DNA from: Anaerovorax sp. IOR16
Lineage (GTDB): Bacteria; Bacillota; Clostridia; Peptostreptococcales; Anaerovoracaceae
Assembly: GCF_017168145.1 (NCBI RefSeq)
Contig: NZ_JADQTL010000005.1
Coordinates: forward strand, 36,185 to 100,184
Direction: 5' to 3'
Length of the DNA: 64,000 nucleotides
Below are positions 53,926 to 61,732 of the stretch, in pieces. Under the pieces are notes generated by a model that ran no database searches, was not told where the DNA came from, and saw only the letters and a list, made by a program, of their open reading frames with translations. Within the stretch, counting starts at the first letter, position 1, and every line of letters begins with the position of its first letter. A program made the position numbers and the translations under genes.

Positions 53926-55513
53926 CAGACTGTAGACAAAATACCTTGCTAAATTTATATTCTTATAATTTCTGCAAGGTATTTTCTATTTTTTCTATAA
54001 AGCTTTTAAAAAAAGAAAAAATAAAAGGATATCTCTATGCCATTTGATTCCTTCTTTCAGATTTATGAATCCATGTTGCTAGTTTTTTTAGATTCATGGA
54101 CGCAAAAAGAAGATTCAGTTCCATTTCTATCTTCTGAATCCCTCGATATTGTGTATAACGCATATTATGTTTTTCTTTTGCATCTGCAAAGACTCGCTCA
54201 ATGGTTTGACTCCGTAGTTTGTAAAGATCTCGATACTTTGGAGTATGACGAATGTCCTCACATTGCTCTATGTAGTTTTCCCATATATGACGTGTGACTA
54301 CTTTTACATGGTCCTTACTTGCTGTGCATTCTGATAAGGAAGGGCAACTCTTGCAAATTTCTCCTTTACTCTTATATTCCCGATACCCTTCTCTATTTGT
54401 TGTAGTATAGTTTAACACTTGGTTTTCTGGGCATACAAAGCAATCATAGTATTCATCATAAGCATATTCGTGTTTTTTAAAATAACCATTTTTTGTCATA
54501 GGTCGTTTGTATGGTAGGATAGGAATTCGTTTATCTTTGAGTATTTCTCTAGCAATTGCAGGTGTTTTATATCCGGAATCCATTACAATATTTTTTACAC
54601 CTTTATATCTTTTTACTTTTTCATAAATCTTTGGGAATGCAACTGAGTCATGTACATTTCCTGGATTTGTATGAAAAGCAAGTATGTAATTGTTTCGATC
54701 GCAAGCTACATTTGCAGCATAAGCAAATACTACCTTATGCTTTCCTTTATGAAATACACCGCAATCCGGATCTACGGTACTTTTCTTGATTACTTTTGTC
54801 TTTTCTTTGGCTTCCGTTTTTTTTTACAAGCTTGTTTTCCTCGTTCAATGCGATCTTCGTTAATTTCTTTCATTAGTTCTTTTTCATAGTATTTAACGGA
54901 TTCCAAAACGGTTTCTTTTTCACTGTTATGGTTATTTGCACTTGCTTTAATATGTGTACCGTCAATGAAAATGCTTTCTGAATTAATGAATTCATATTCC
55001 ATAATTTCAGCAATGACTCTTTGAAAGATTTGTTCGAATAAGTCAGTATTTTGAAACCGACGAGAGTAGTTTTTACCAAAGGTAGAAAAGTGAGGAATTT
55101 CTTCCTCTAAACTATAACCAAGATACCATCGATAAGCTACATTCGTTTGAATTTCTTTAATGGTCTGCCTCATGGATCGAATACCAAAGGTATATTGAAT
55201 GAGGGTAATTTTAATTAAGACGACAGGGTCGATGCTTTCTTTTCCCACATCAGAATACAAATCTTTTACAAGGTCATAAATGAAAGAGAGATTAATCGCA
55301 GTATCTATCTTACGAATAATATGATCTTGTGGAACAAGAGAATTCAAGGTTACCATTTGAAATTGATCACGACCTAATAAATCTTTCTTACCCATCATAA
55401 AGCAAATACCTCCATGTATTTATACATATATTTTACCATAAATACAATAAAATGTATTACATTATGTAAAAAAAACTGTAGGCAAAGATAGAGATATCCT
55501 TGTCTACAGTCTG
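53926..55513 (-). mobile_element. IS1182-family insertion sequence, copy 2, complete (1588 bp)
   Basis: Terminal inverted repeats CAGACTGTAGACAA at 53926-53939 and its complement at 55500-55513, 14 bases perfect. It is bounded by a 26-base direct repeat that is itself a terminator hairpin. An internal hairpin (ATACCTTGC at 53941 with GCAAGGTAT at 53974) ends the transposase transcript. Same orientation as copy 1. Confidence 0.95.
54035..55398 (-). CDS. IS1182-family transposase, complete but in two frames
   Basis: Full transposase coded as 202 residues (55398-54790) plus a C-terminal part in the -1 frame ending at 54035; a separate ATG for the latter exists only at 54583. The switch fits the A9 run (T9 at 54817-54825 on the + strand): after slipping back one base the frame reads T-E-A-K-E-K-T-K-V-I-K-K-S-T-V-D-P-D-C-G without a stop. 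The catalytic set is F-I-D-G-T-H, V-M-D-S-G-Y and the I-E-R-V-F-A-D-A-K-E-K-H segment with the Glu. A Cys-rich zinc-like segment (C-P-E-N-Q then C-K-S-C-P-S-L-S-E-C) is present. A GAGG stretch about 14 bases before the A run could act as a slippage-stimulating Shine-Dalgarno. Confidence 0.88.
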
Positions 55514-55539
55514 AAGCTACGGAGTTTATTCCGTAGCTT
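55514..55539. terminator. Right copy of duplicated terminator hairpin
   Basis: Identical to 53900-53925. It is followed by TTCTATTTT, so rightward transcripts leaving the IS are terminated. For the leftward-reading AAA ATPase gene the stem remains but the T run is now IS sequence. Confidence 0.9.
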
Positions 55540-55598
55540 TTCTATTTTGTCCTTACCTTATTTTATTTCTCTACATTATGAATCTTACTAATAATTTT

Positions 55599-56399
55599 TT
55601 ATCTAAAATAAGATTCTTTTTCTTTAAAAAATTCATAATATACTCTGACAGTTTCCAAGTCAGACCAATTTGACTCTGTAATTTGCTTTTGATCCAAGTC
55701 ATATATTTTACCCTCAAGGGTACCCAAAAGAAACGGAGAATGTGTTGCAATGATAAACTGGCAGCCAAGCAATCTTGCACGTCTGTTTATTTCATTGGCC
55801 AACTTGATTTGATTGCTTGGAGAAAGTGAGGTTTCCGGCTCATCTAAAAGGTAAAGAGCATCCATCTCAATTTCTTCCTCTAAAAGCTGATATGCCGTTT
55901 CTCCATTTGAATATTTTTCTTTACTAAATTCTAAATTTTCCATTGCCTGCTTAAGCTTCACCGGACGCATTTTTCTTTCAATTGTATTTTCATCTGCATC
56001 TTCAATTCCAAGTGTTCTTGCACAATGTCGAATATAAGCATCCAACATGGTTCTTTTATCTTCTACTTGTTTCACTTCATTTAAAATATCTTCACTTTTA
56101 ATATATCGGCTGCTTTTTGGAATCGCAGTAAATTCCTCCGCTATAATACCATTGCACTCATTAATATACTGAAAAAAAGCTTCCCCACATGCTTTTGAAC
56201 GTACTGATCCATTTAACTTATAATGATTGGCAATCACATTCAATACAGTAGATTTTCCGGAAGCATTCGCTCCATAAAGTATCGTAATGGAATCAAAGAA
56301 CATAACATCAATTCTACGAGAACTCAATATGTTGTAAGGATATACGTTTTGCGTCATAGCTGTATTTTTAGAAAATTCAAAGCCTCTTAAATAGATCAT
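55599..56399 (-). CDS. AAA family ATPase (ABC-type, RecF/SMC-like), probable SOS gene
   Basis: A 266-residue ABC-ATPase of the single-domain RecF/YhaN-like group. Walker A G-A-N-A-S-G-K-S-T at about 44-52, a signature-like Y-S-N-G-E-T, Walker B A-L-Y-L-L-D-E-P-E-T-S-L-S-P and the H-loop A-T-H-S-P-F. There is no partner nuclease next to it, unlike OLD or Zorya-type systems. AGGAG precedes ATG. Its -35 element lies inside a LexA box, so DNA-damage control is likely. The substrate is unknown. Confidence 0.82.
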   Translation of the reverse strand: MIYLRGFEFSKNTAMTQNVYPYNILSSRRIDVMFFDSITILYGANASGKSTVLNVIANHYKLNGSVRSKACGEAFFQYINECNGIIAEEFTAIPKSSRYIKSEDILNEVKQVEDKRTMLDAYIRHCARTLGIEDADENTIERKMRPVKLKQAMENLEFSKEKYSNGETAYQLLEEEIEMDALYLLDEPETSLSPSNQIKLANEINRRARLLGCQFIIATHSPFLLGTLEGKIYDLDQKQITESNWSDLETVRVYYEFFKEKESYFR

Positions 56400-56440
56400 T
56401 TTAATACTCCTAATTTCGAATTGATATAAATTTCAAAATA

Positions 56441-56469
56441 AGTATAGCATAAATATAAAAAAAGAACAA
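56441..56469 (-). promoter_or_regulatory. Promoter of the AAA ATPase gene, overlapped by a LexA box
   Basis: On the - strand, TTGTTC (56469-56464), exactly 17 bases, TATACT (56446-56441). The -35 is the second half of the LexA box at 56464-56475. Confidence 0.65.
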
Positions 56470-56475
56470 ATGTTT
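56464..56475. promoter_or_regulatory. LexA (SOS) box 1
   Basis: GAACAAATGTTT fits GAAC-R-N-R-Y-GTTY in all fixed positions. Confidence 0.7.
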
Positions 56476-56485
56476 TAATTTTCTA

Positions 56486-56514
56486 TTTACAAAGAACATA
56501 CATTCTGTTATTAT
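56486..56514 (+). promoter_or_regulatory. Promoter of the YneA-like gene with an imperfect LexA box
   Basis: TTTACA (56486-56491), 17 bases, TATTAT (56509-56514). An imperfect LexA box, GAACATACATTC (56494-56505, one mismatch), sits between the two elements. Confidence 0.5.
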
Positions 56515-56522
56515 AATGGTAC

Positions 56523-56534
56523 AAACACATGTTC
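56523..56534. promoter_or_regulatory. LexA (SOS) box 3
   Basis: AAACACATGTTC; its complement GAACATGTGTTT matches the LexA core fully. It lies just downstream of the predicted start of the YneA-like transcript. Confidence 0.6.
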
Positions 56535-56558
56535 TTTTTAGGGTAGGAGGGCGTTATC

Positions 56559-56861
56559 ATGACTAAGAAATATCGAATCGTATCAAAATCTCGTTTTACC
56601 GTTTTTATGAGTTTGTTTTTCATACTTCTCATTGTAATTATGAATTCCTTATTCGGCTTTTATCAGTCAGACAGTCTAACGCAAACAAACTATATGGAAA
56701 TTCAAATTCAAGATGGTGATACTTTATGGAATTTAGCAAAAGAATTCGGACCAGCTCATCAAGATCTTCGTGCAGTGGTTTATGAAATCTGCATGATCAA
56801 TCAAATCTCCGCAGATTGTATCTATCCAGGGCAATCTATTTTGATTCCATCTACTATTTAA
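56559..56861 (+). CDS. YneA-like LysM protein, probable SOS cell-division inhibitor
   Basis: A 100-residue protein: short basic cytoplasmic N terminus, one membrane helix (about 14-33) and an extracellular LysM domain (about 47-97) starting with I-Q-D-G-D-T-L-W-N-L-A and ending P-G-Q-S-I-L-I-P. This is the layout of B. subtilis YneA, the SOS-induced protein that delays division. Three LexA-like boxes sit upstream. GTAGGAGG precedes ATG 56559. lexA, often adjacent to yneA, is not in the window. Confidence 0.83.
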   Translation: MTKKYRIVSKSRFTVFMSLFFILLIVIMNSLFGFYQSDSLTQTNYMEIQIQDGDTLWNLAKEFGPAHQDLRAVVYEICMINQISADCIYPGQSILIPSTI

Positions 56862-57831
56862 TAAATATCTTTCATATTCTTCAATTTGTTCTGAAATAGT
56901 ATGGATTTTTACTCGTACTGTACATAATTAGATTTAAAGAGAGATTTTATAGGTATAAAACCATTAAAAGGAAGAAAAAGTCGCTTAAATCGACGATTTG
57001 AGGCTCGTCCAGTTAAAACGTTGAAATTTCAACGTTTATAAATGCAGATTAAGAATTTGAACTTTAAAACATCAAATGATATAGAAAAAACAATCATTGG
57101 ATCGATGAAATTCACTGGATGTAAATAAAGACAAAAGAAATATATACAAATTGTGGTGGAATAAGAATATATAGAAAAGTAAGTATTAAATAATGTGATT
57201 TTTTTAAGATTGAATTAAAATAGATTTATATAAGAAATGAAAAAGAATTGTGATAGATTAAATTCTATAATACTTTAAAAAATAAGATTAAGAAGATAAG
57301 AGATAGAACATAAAGAATGGTTTAAATAGATATTAGTGATATAATGTAAAATAATATATTTATATAAAGGGACTCAAAAGGAACAAATTTATGGTTAAAA
57401 AGCCAAAAAGCTGCTCCTTCTTTAAATTTTGTATATACTATTCCGAAAACACACATTTTAGGAATAGTTATCCTTCGTTTCAAAGCCCCTGTTTAGAGAC
57501 TTTGCAGATTCTTGTCAATTAAACGAAACGTCTTTAATATCTATTTTTAATATAAATATTAAACTAATTTCCATTTAATCCAATTTTAATCATCTAGTAA
57601 TATGGTTCCCTTTGAATCCTCAACTAATATAAATATAGGAAAACGCTTCTTATAAACAACTCCAAAACTTTAACTAACTATAATTCAAAACATTTTACTC
57701 CATTTTGATATTTATAAGAAGATTTTTAATATCTGAGCTTATTACCATTTTTAACACTTCATTATATATTTCTCCATGTATTTCTCCCTAATTATGTTTA
57801 TCAAGTTAATCTTACATTCTAAATATCTACA
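56862..57831. other. Gene-free, very AT-rich interval of about 970 bases
   Basis: No convincing gene on either strand. It holds a 22-base perfect palindrome (AAACGTTGAAA at 57016-57026 and its complement to 57037) and a 28-codon frame from about 57042 without a ribosome site. On the - strand there are short stop-bounded coding-like stretches: about 57361-57490 (with K-F-K-E-G-A-A-F-W-L-F-N) and about 57595-57665 (with R-F-P-I-F-I-L-V-E-D-S-K-G). They could be remnants of a decayed gene; I recognise none. Confidence 0.5.
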
Positions 57832-59220
57832 TTAGTACTTAGAATTTGGTAAATCCTTAGAGTTTTCTAATGGTGGCCCATCACAAGGTAGCGTGATTAT
57901 AAAACGGCTTCCCTTATTTAACTCGGACTCAACATGAATTTCACCATTAAGCATAGAGAGATTTTCTTTTACTACATATAAGCCAATCCCCTCCCCAGAA
58001 ATGTTTGAAACATTGATTCCTCTAAAATATGCATTAAATAAGTTCTTCATATCTTCCGAACGAATACCGATACCCGTATCTTCAATCACGATCTTTAGTT
58101 CTTCTTCTATTAATTCGTAAGAAACCAATACTTTTCCATTTGGTTCAGTAAACTTATAGGCATTGGTTAGAATGTTATAAATACATTGACTTAATTTATA
58201 TTTATCACTTTTAACAACGATCTTCTTATTACTTTGCAAGGATAAATCAATTTGCTTTTTACTGAATTGTACCTTTAATGAGCCGATAATTAATTTCAGA
58301 AGCTGATTCATTTCAACATCTTCAAGTTGAATGGATTCAAGGTTCTTTTCTGCATCAATCATAGCGCTCATATTTACAATAATCGAAGTTATGTTGTCAA
58401 TCTGGGCTTTACAGGTTTCTATTTCTTTGCTCGACATGTCGAGTACACCATCCTCAAATCCTTCCAAGTTGGTTTTCAATATCGTCAGCGGTGTTCTAGT
58501 CTGATGAACCAGTTCATCCAGTAGCCGTTTCCTGCTTACCTGTTTCAGTTTCAGTTTTGATTGCAAAGCTTCAAGGCTCTGTTGAATAATACGGATTTCT
58601 TGAACTTTTGATTTTTCTATAGTTACATCTTGGCCTAAGTCAATGTTCGTTGCCATTTCAGTCACATTCATTAAATCTCTACTCATTTTTCTGCTAATGG
58701 CAAATCCGATAATAAGCATTAATATTACTACAATGCAAAAAGATAATATGCTGTTTCTTACTAAGGCAACTGTAAACATCCGAGTTTGCATCGAATTCGC
58801 TAAGGAGCTATATCTGACAATATCTAATTTGCCTAATAAAACTCCGGAATCAGAGATATCTTCGGAATCAACTTCCTCCATAGGGGTTCGCATCATCCTG
58901 TTCATCATATGATTGCCCATCATAGTTATTTCATTACTTACATCTGCCAATAAATAGCCATTTACATCATACAATTTTATCCTTACAATTGGGTCTACAA
59001 TGTGTGTTTCTAGTTGTGTACTTAACTGTTGCTGCGTGAAATTCTCTAAAAGAGCTTTTCTCGTAAATTCAACTATTTGCTCATAATGTTTATTATAATT
59101 ATTTTTAGAATTGTCAATAAAGTAATTATTAATCAACAATCCTAGAATGAAAGAGTTTATAATCACACAAATTATTGCAGACAAAATTAATACCAGCATC
59201 CACTGTCTTCTAATTGTCAT
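57832..59220 (-). CDS. Sensor histidine kinase with Met-rich extracytoplasmic domain
   Basis: Two-component sensor of 462 residues. Helix 1 at about 10-30, extracytoplasmic domain about 31-150, helix 2 at about 154-176, HAMP, then HisKA with phospho-acceptor H239 in L-V-H-Q-T-R-T-P-L-T, and HATPase_c with N-A-Y-K-F, D-T-G-I-G-I and G-E-G-I-G-L. The sensor loop contains M-M-G-N-H-M-M-N-R-M-M (100-110), which suggests binding of a soft metal such as copper or silver. It overlaps its response regulator by four bases. Confidence 0.92.
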   Translation of the reverse strand: MTIRRQWMLVLILSAIICVIINSFILGLLINNYFIDNSKNNYNKHYEQIVEFTRKALLENFTQQQLSTQLETHIVDPIVRIKLYDVNGYLLADVSNEITMMGNHMMNRMMRTPMEEVDSEDISDSGVLLGKLDIVRYSSLANSMQTRMFTVALVRNSILSFCIVVILMLIIGFAISRKMSRDLMNVTEMATNIDLGQDVTIEKSKVQEIRIIQQSLEALQSKLKLKQVSRKRLLDELVHQTRTPLTILKTNLEGFEDGVLDMSSKEIETCKAQIDNITSIIVNMSAMIDAEKNLESIQLEDVEMNQLLKLIIGSLKVQFSKKQIDLSLQSNKKIVVKSDKYKLSQCIYNILTNAYKFTEPNGKVLVSYELIEEELKIVIEDTGIGIRSEDMKNLFNAYFRGINVSNISGEGIGLYVVKENLSMLNGEIHVESELNKGSRFIITLPCDGPPLENSKDLPNSKY

Positions 59221-59903
59221 GCGTGATTACCTCCGAAAGTGTAGCCTACACCATACTTTGTAACTAGAATCTGAGGGTTTCTCGGATTATCTTCAATTTT
59301 TTGTCTAATTCTCTTAATATAGCTGTCCACATTTCGATCATACCCTTCATATTCATTTCCATATGCTAATTCAATTAACTGCTCCCTAGTCAGGACTTGC
59401 CCTTGATTTTTGAACATGACAAGCAGCAGATTATACTCTGCTGCTGTAATTTGGATTTCATCATTCTTTTTATATAATCGCATACTTTTCGTATGCAGAC
59501 TCAAGTCTTTGCATTGATATATAATTTCATCCGACTCATGATAAACTCTTTTCAACAGTGTCTTAATTCTTAACATTAGCTCTTTTACACTGAATGGCTT
59601 TATTACGTAGTCATCTACTCCAATTGTAAACCCTTTCACTCGGTCTACTTCTTCTTGCTTTGCCGTTATCATAATAACCGGTACCTCAGAGATCTTTCGT
59701 ATCTCTTTTAAAACTTCGAATCCGTCAATTCCTGGCATCATAATATCTAACAGCACGAGATGAACTATATTATTGTTAAAGAAATTTAATGCTTCAAATC
59801 CATCTTTGGCCAAATAATATCCATAGCCTTCTTTTTTAAGATATTTTGAAATAATATCTCTTATTTCAGATTGATCTTCAACAACTAAAATCTGATATTT
59901 CAT
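59217..59903 (-). CDS. OmpR/PhoB-family response regulator
   Basis: A 228-residue DNA-binding regulator. The receiver domain has the acidic pair E9-D10, phospho-acceptor D53 (L-L-D-I-M-M-P-G) and K102. The winged-helix C-terminal domain has R-E-Q-L-I-E-L-A-Y-G and D-R-N-V-D-S-Y-I-K-R-I-R-Q-K-I. GTGAGGTG precedes ATG. It lies between the SHOCT genes and the kinase in one operon; the target genes are probably these neighbours. Confidence 0.94.
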   Translation of the reverse strand: MKYQILVVEDQSEIRDIISKYLKKEGYGYYLAKDGFEALNFFNNNIVHLVLLDIMMPGIDGFEVLKEIRKISEVPVIMITAKQEEVDRVKGFTIGVDDYVIKPFSVKELMLRIKTLLKRVYHESDEIIYQCKDLSLHTKSMRLYKKNDEIQITAAEYNLLLVMFKNQGQVLTREQLIELAYGNEYEGYDRNVDSYIKRIRQKIEDNPRNPQILVTKYGVGYTFGGNHA

Positions 59904-59928
59904 TAATTCACCTCACCCTTTCATAAAT

Positions 59929-60183
59929 TTAATCCAATATCATTTTTCTTTTATTATATTCTTCTTCTGAAATTTCACCCATAGCCAATTTCATTTTTAA
60001 TGCTTCTAAAGCTGCATTATCGGAATGGTGGCGTCTTTTTTTCTTAGCTAGAAAAAAGATACCTATTATAGTAAGTGCAATAAGTCCTAACATGATAGTC
60101 ATACCCAATCCACCATACATAAAACCACTTGCTGCTCCGAAACATCTTCCAATTCCATTATATCCATACATCATTGTAATCAC
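59929..60183 (-). CDS. SHOCT-domain small membrane protein
   Basis: An 84-residue protein: Gly/Met/Tyr-rich N terminus (M-M-Y-G-Y-N-G then F-M-Y-G-G-L-G-M), one membrane helix (about 26-46), a basic K-K-K-R-R-H-H stretch and a C-terminal SHOCT motif (A-L-E-A-L-K-M-K-L-A-M-G-E-I-S-E-E-E-Y-N). SHOCT domains are short oligomerisation modules. Similar Met/Gly-rich SHOCT proteins often accompany metal-resistance genes. GAGAGGTGA precedes ATG. Confidence 0.8.
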   Translation of the reverse strand: MITMMYGYNGIGRCFGAASGFMYGGLGMTIMLGLIALTIIGIFFLAKKKRRHHSDNAALEALKMKLAMGEISEEEYNKRKMILD

Positions 60184-60188
60184 CTCTC

Positions 60189-60371
60189 TTAATCCTTAAG
60201 AACTTCTAGCGTTCTCAAATATGTTTGCTGATCAATTTCTCCATTAACATATCTTAATTTTAATATTTCTACGGCATCAGCTTTGCTGTTGTTTTTTCTT
60301 TCTTCATTATTATTGTCTTTTACTAAATAGTAAATGCCAAATCCGATCAGTAACCAAATTAAAATCATCAT
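60189..60371 (-). CDS. SHOCT-domain mini-protein
   Basis: A 60-residue protein with one N-terminal membrane helix (about 2-17), a short charged Asn/Glu/Lys linker and a SHOCT motif ending the protein (I-L-K-L-R-Y-V-N-G-E-I-D-Q-Q-T-Y). It is the first gene of the SHOCT-SHOCT-regulator-kinase operon. Together the two proteins form a tandem pair with the same module but different sensors or anchors. Confidence 0.78.
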   Translation of the reverse strand: MMILIWLLIGFGIYYLVKDNNNEERKNNSKADAVEILKLRYVNGEIDQQTYLRTLEVLKD

Positions 60372-60507
60372 TGTTATTACTTCCTTTCTTCATTTATAAG
60401 TAAATACTATTCTTTCTTTTTTAAATCTTTTTTGTTTATGGCCTTACTATACAATGAAATTATGGCACAATTATGGTTGAATAAACTTTTTTATAAAATC
60501 TATAAAA

Positions 60508-60557
60508 AAATAAGTACAAATAAAAACCTAAACTTAGGTAATTACTTGTACTTATTT
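60508..60557 (-). terminator. Terminator after the DUF1540 gene
   Basis: A long two-part hairpin: AAATAAGTACAA (60508-60519) with TTGTACTTATTT (60546-60557), and inner ACCTAA/TTAGGT. Read on the - strand it ends in a T-rich run. Confidence 0.75.
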
Positions 60558-60572
60558 ATTTTTTAATGAACC

Positions 60573-60737
60573 TTAACCTTTATAGTTATAATCTCTAGGT
60601 TTGAAAGTGTTACAGCAAGTTCCTGCTGCTGTATTTACCATATTATCTCCATTTGACGTAACTTCGACATTCTCTGCACAACATTCATGATTTTCATTGT
60701 AATGACATTCTTCACACATACATTTTAAATTTTTCAT
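60573..60737 (-). CDS. DUF1540 Cys-rich mini-protein
   Basis: A 54-residue protein with seven Cys: C-M-C-E-E-C (6-11), H-E-C-C (19-20) and G-T-C-C-N-T-F (41-42). The C-x4-5-C-x7-C...T-x-C-x-T-F pattern is the DUF1540 signature. Such proteins probably bind zinc or another metal, and some occur in spores, but no function is established. AAGGAG precedes ATG 60737. It has its own terminator and is separate from the kinase operon. Confidence 0.85.
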   Translation of the reverse strand: MKNLKCMCEECHYNENHECCAENVEVTSNGDNMVNTAAGTCCNTFKPRDYNYKG

Positions 60738-60832
60738 AATGATTCAACTCCTTATAATTTTTTTAATTATTATTTGTATTTGTGAATCAAAATATCCCTA
60801 TTAATAAATTTGCTTTGTTTAACTATATCCTG

Positions 60833-61441
60833 TTAGTTTAATTTCTTTAAAGATTGATCATGTAATTTTGAAAGTGATAATAAAGAAATAATTGCACCGC
60901 ATAAAGCACATAACATATCATAATGTGTATCCCAACCATCTCCCTGAGTACCTAAGAATACTTCAGCAGATTCTCCTTTCAGATGACCGGCCGTAAATTC
61001 CGTTAACTCATAAGCAGCACTAATCCCCAAGCAAATAAAAATTACGATTAAAACCAACCATTTTTCGTTCTTAATCACTTCATTTCGAATCAATATTTCT
61101 CGAACAATCATAGCCGGTATAAATCCCTGTGCAAAATGACCGACTCGATCATAATAATTACGACTTAATTCAAAATAATCTTGGATCCAATCAAACAGCG
61201 GCATTTCTGCATATGTATAATGCGCTCCTACAATTAATATGATGCAATGTATCCAAATCAAAACATACACTAAATTTGAAAATTTAAATTTGGGATAAAG
61301 AATCATTACGATACCGACACCTAGTATCGCCGGAAGCGTTTCTAAAAACCAAGTGAACATGTCTTTGGGTTCAATCACTGACCATATGAAAACTCCCAGT
61401 AAGTTCAACAATAATAATAAATGAAATGTCCTATTTTTCAT
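60833..61441 (-). CDS. YjdF-family (DUF2238) membrane protein
   Basis: A 202-residue membrane protein with five or six helices. The conserved segment Y-Y-D-R-V-G-H-F-A-Q-G-F-I-P, then A-A-Y-E-L-T-E-F and G-T-Q-G-D-G-W-D-T-H-Y-D-M are the DUF2238/YjdF family hallmarks, with conserved His and Asp in or near the membrane. The function is unknown. GGGAAGAG precedes ATG. Confidence 0.88.
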   Translation of the reverse strand: MKNRTFHLLLLLNLLGVFIWSVIEPKDMFTWFLETLPAILGVGIVMILYPKFKFSNLVYVLIWIHCIILIVGAHYTYAEMPLFDWIQDYFELSRNYYDRVGHFAQGFIPAMIVREILIRNEVIKNEKWLVLIVIFICLGISAAYELTEFTAGHLKGESAEVFLGTQGDGWDTHYDMLCALCGAIISLLSLSKLHDQSLKKLN

Positions 61442-61640
61442 AATCTCTTCCCTTCTTGTATTTATAAATGGAATGCTGTCTTTCTATACATCCGTATCTT
61501 CCATAATAGAAATCATTTCAATTTTATAACAGCATTCTAATATTTTCAACATAAACCTCCCCCACCCTACAAGAATACACTATCGTAAAATAATACCATC
61601 TACATCATTCAATCGAAACGATATTTCCCTATGTCATATA

Positions 61641-61678
61641 AAAATAACTGGGCAATGTAAAAAGCATTACCCAGTTAT
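61641..61678 (-). terminator. Terminator after the LysM gene
   Basis: A stem of about 12 pairs (ATAACTGGG with CCCAGTTAT, extended by AATG/CATT across one mismatch). Read on the - strand it is followed by TTTTTA. Confidence 0.75.
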
Positions 61679-61732
61679 CGTTTCAATTACTTAAGTAGTT
61701 GTATTTTGTTTTTTATTTGAGTTACTATTTTT

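Noticed and set aside
1..55513. Composite transposon formed by the two IS copies
   Set aside because: The interval is ordinary essential chromosome in conserved order, and each copy has its own insertion context.
55599..56861. AAA ATPase and LysM gene as an anti-phage defence system
   Set aside because: No nuclease, toxin or other effector is adjacent; the LexA boxes and YneA-like architecture explain the pair better.
57042..57128. 28-codon frame M-Q-I-K-N-L-N-F-K as a small gene
   Set aside because: No ribosome site, no known motif; frames of this length are expected by chance.
56862..57831. CRISPR array in the gene-free interval
   Set aside because: No repeated units of constant spacing, here or elsewhere in the window; no cas genes.
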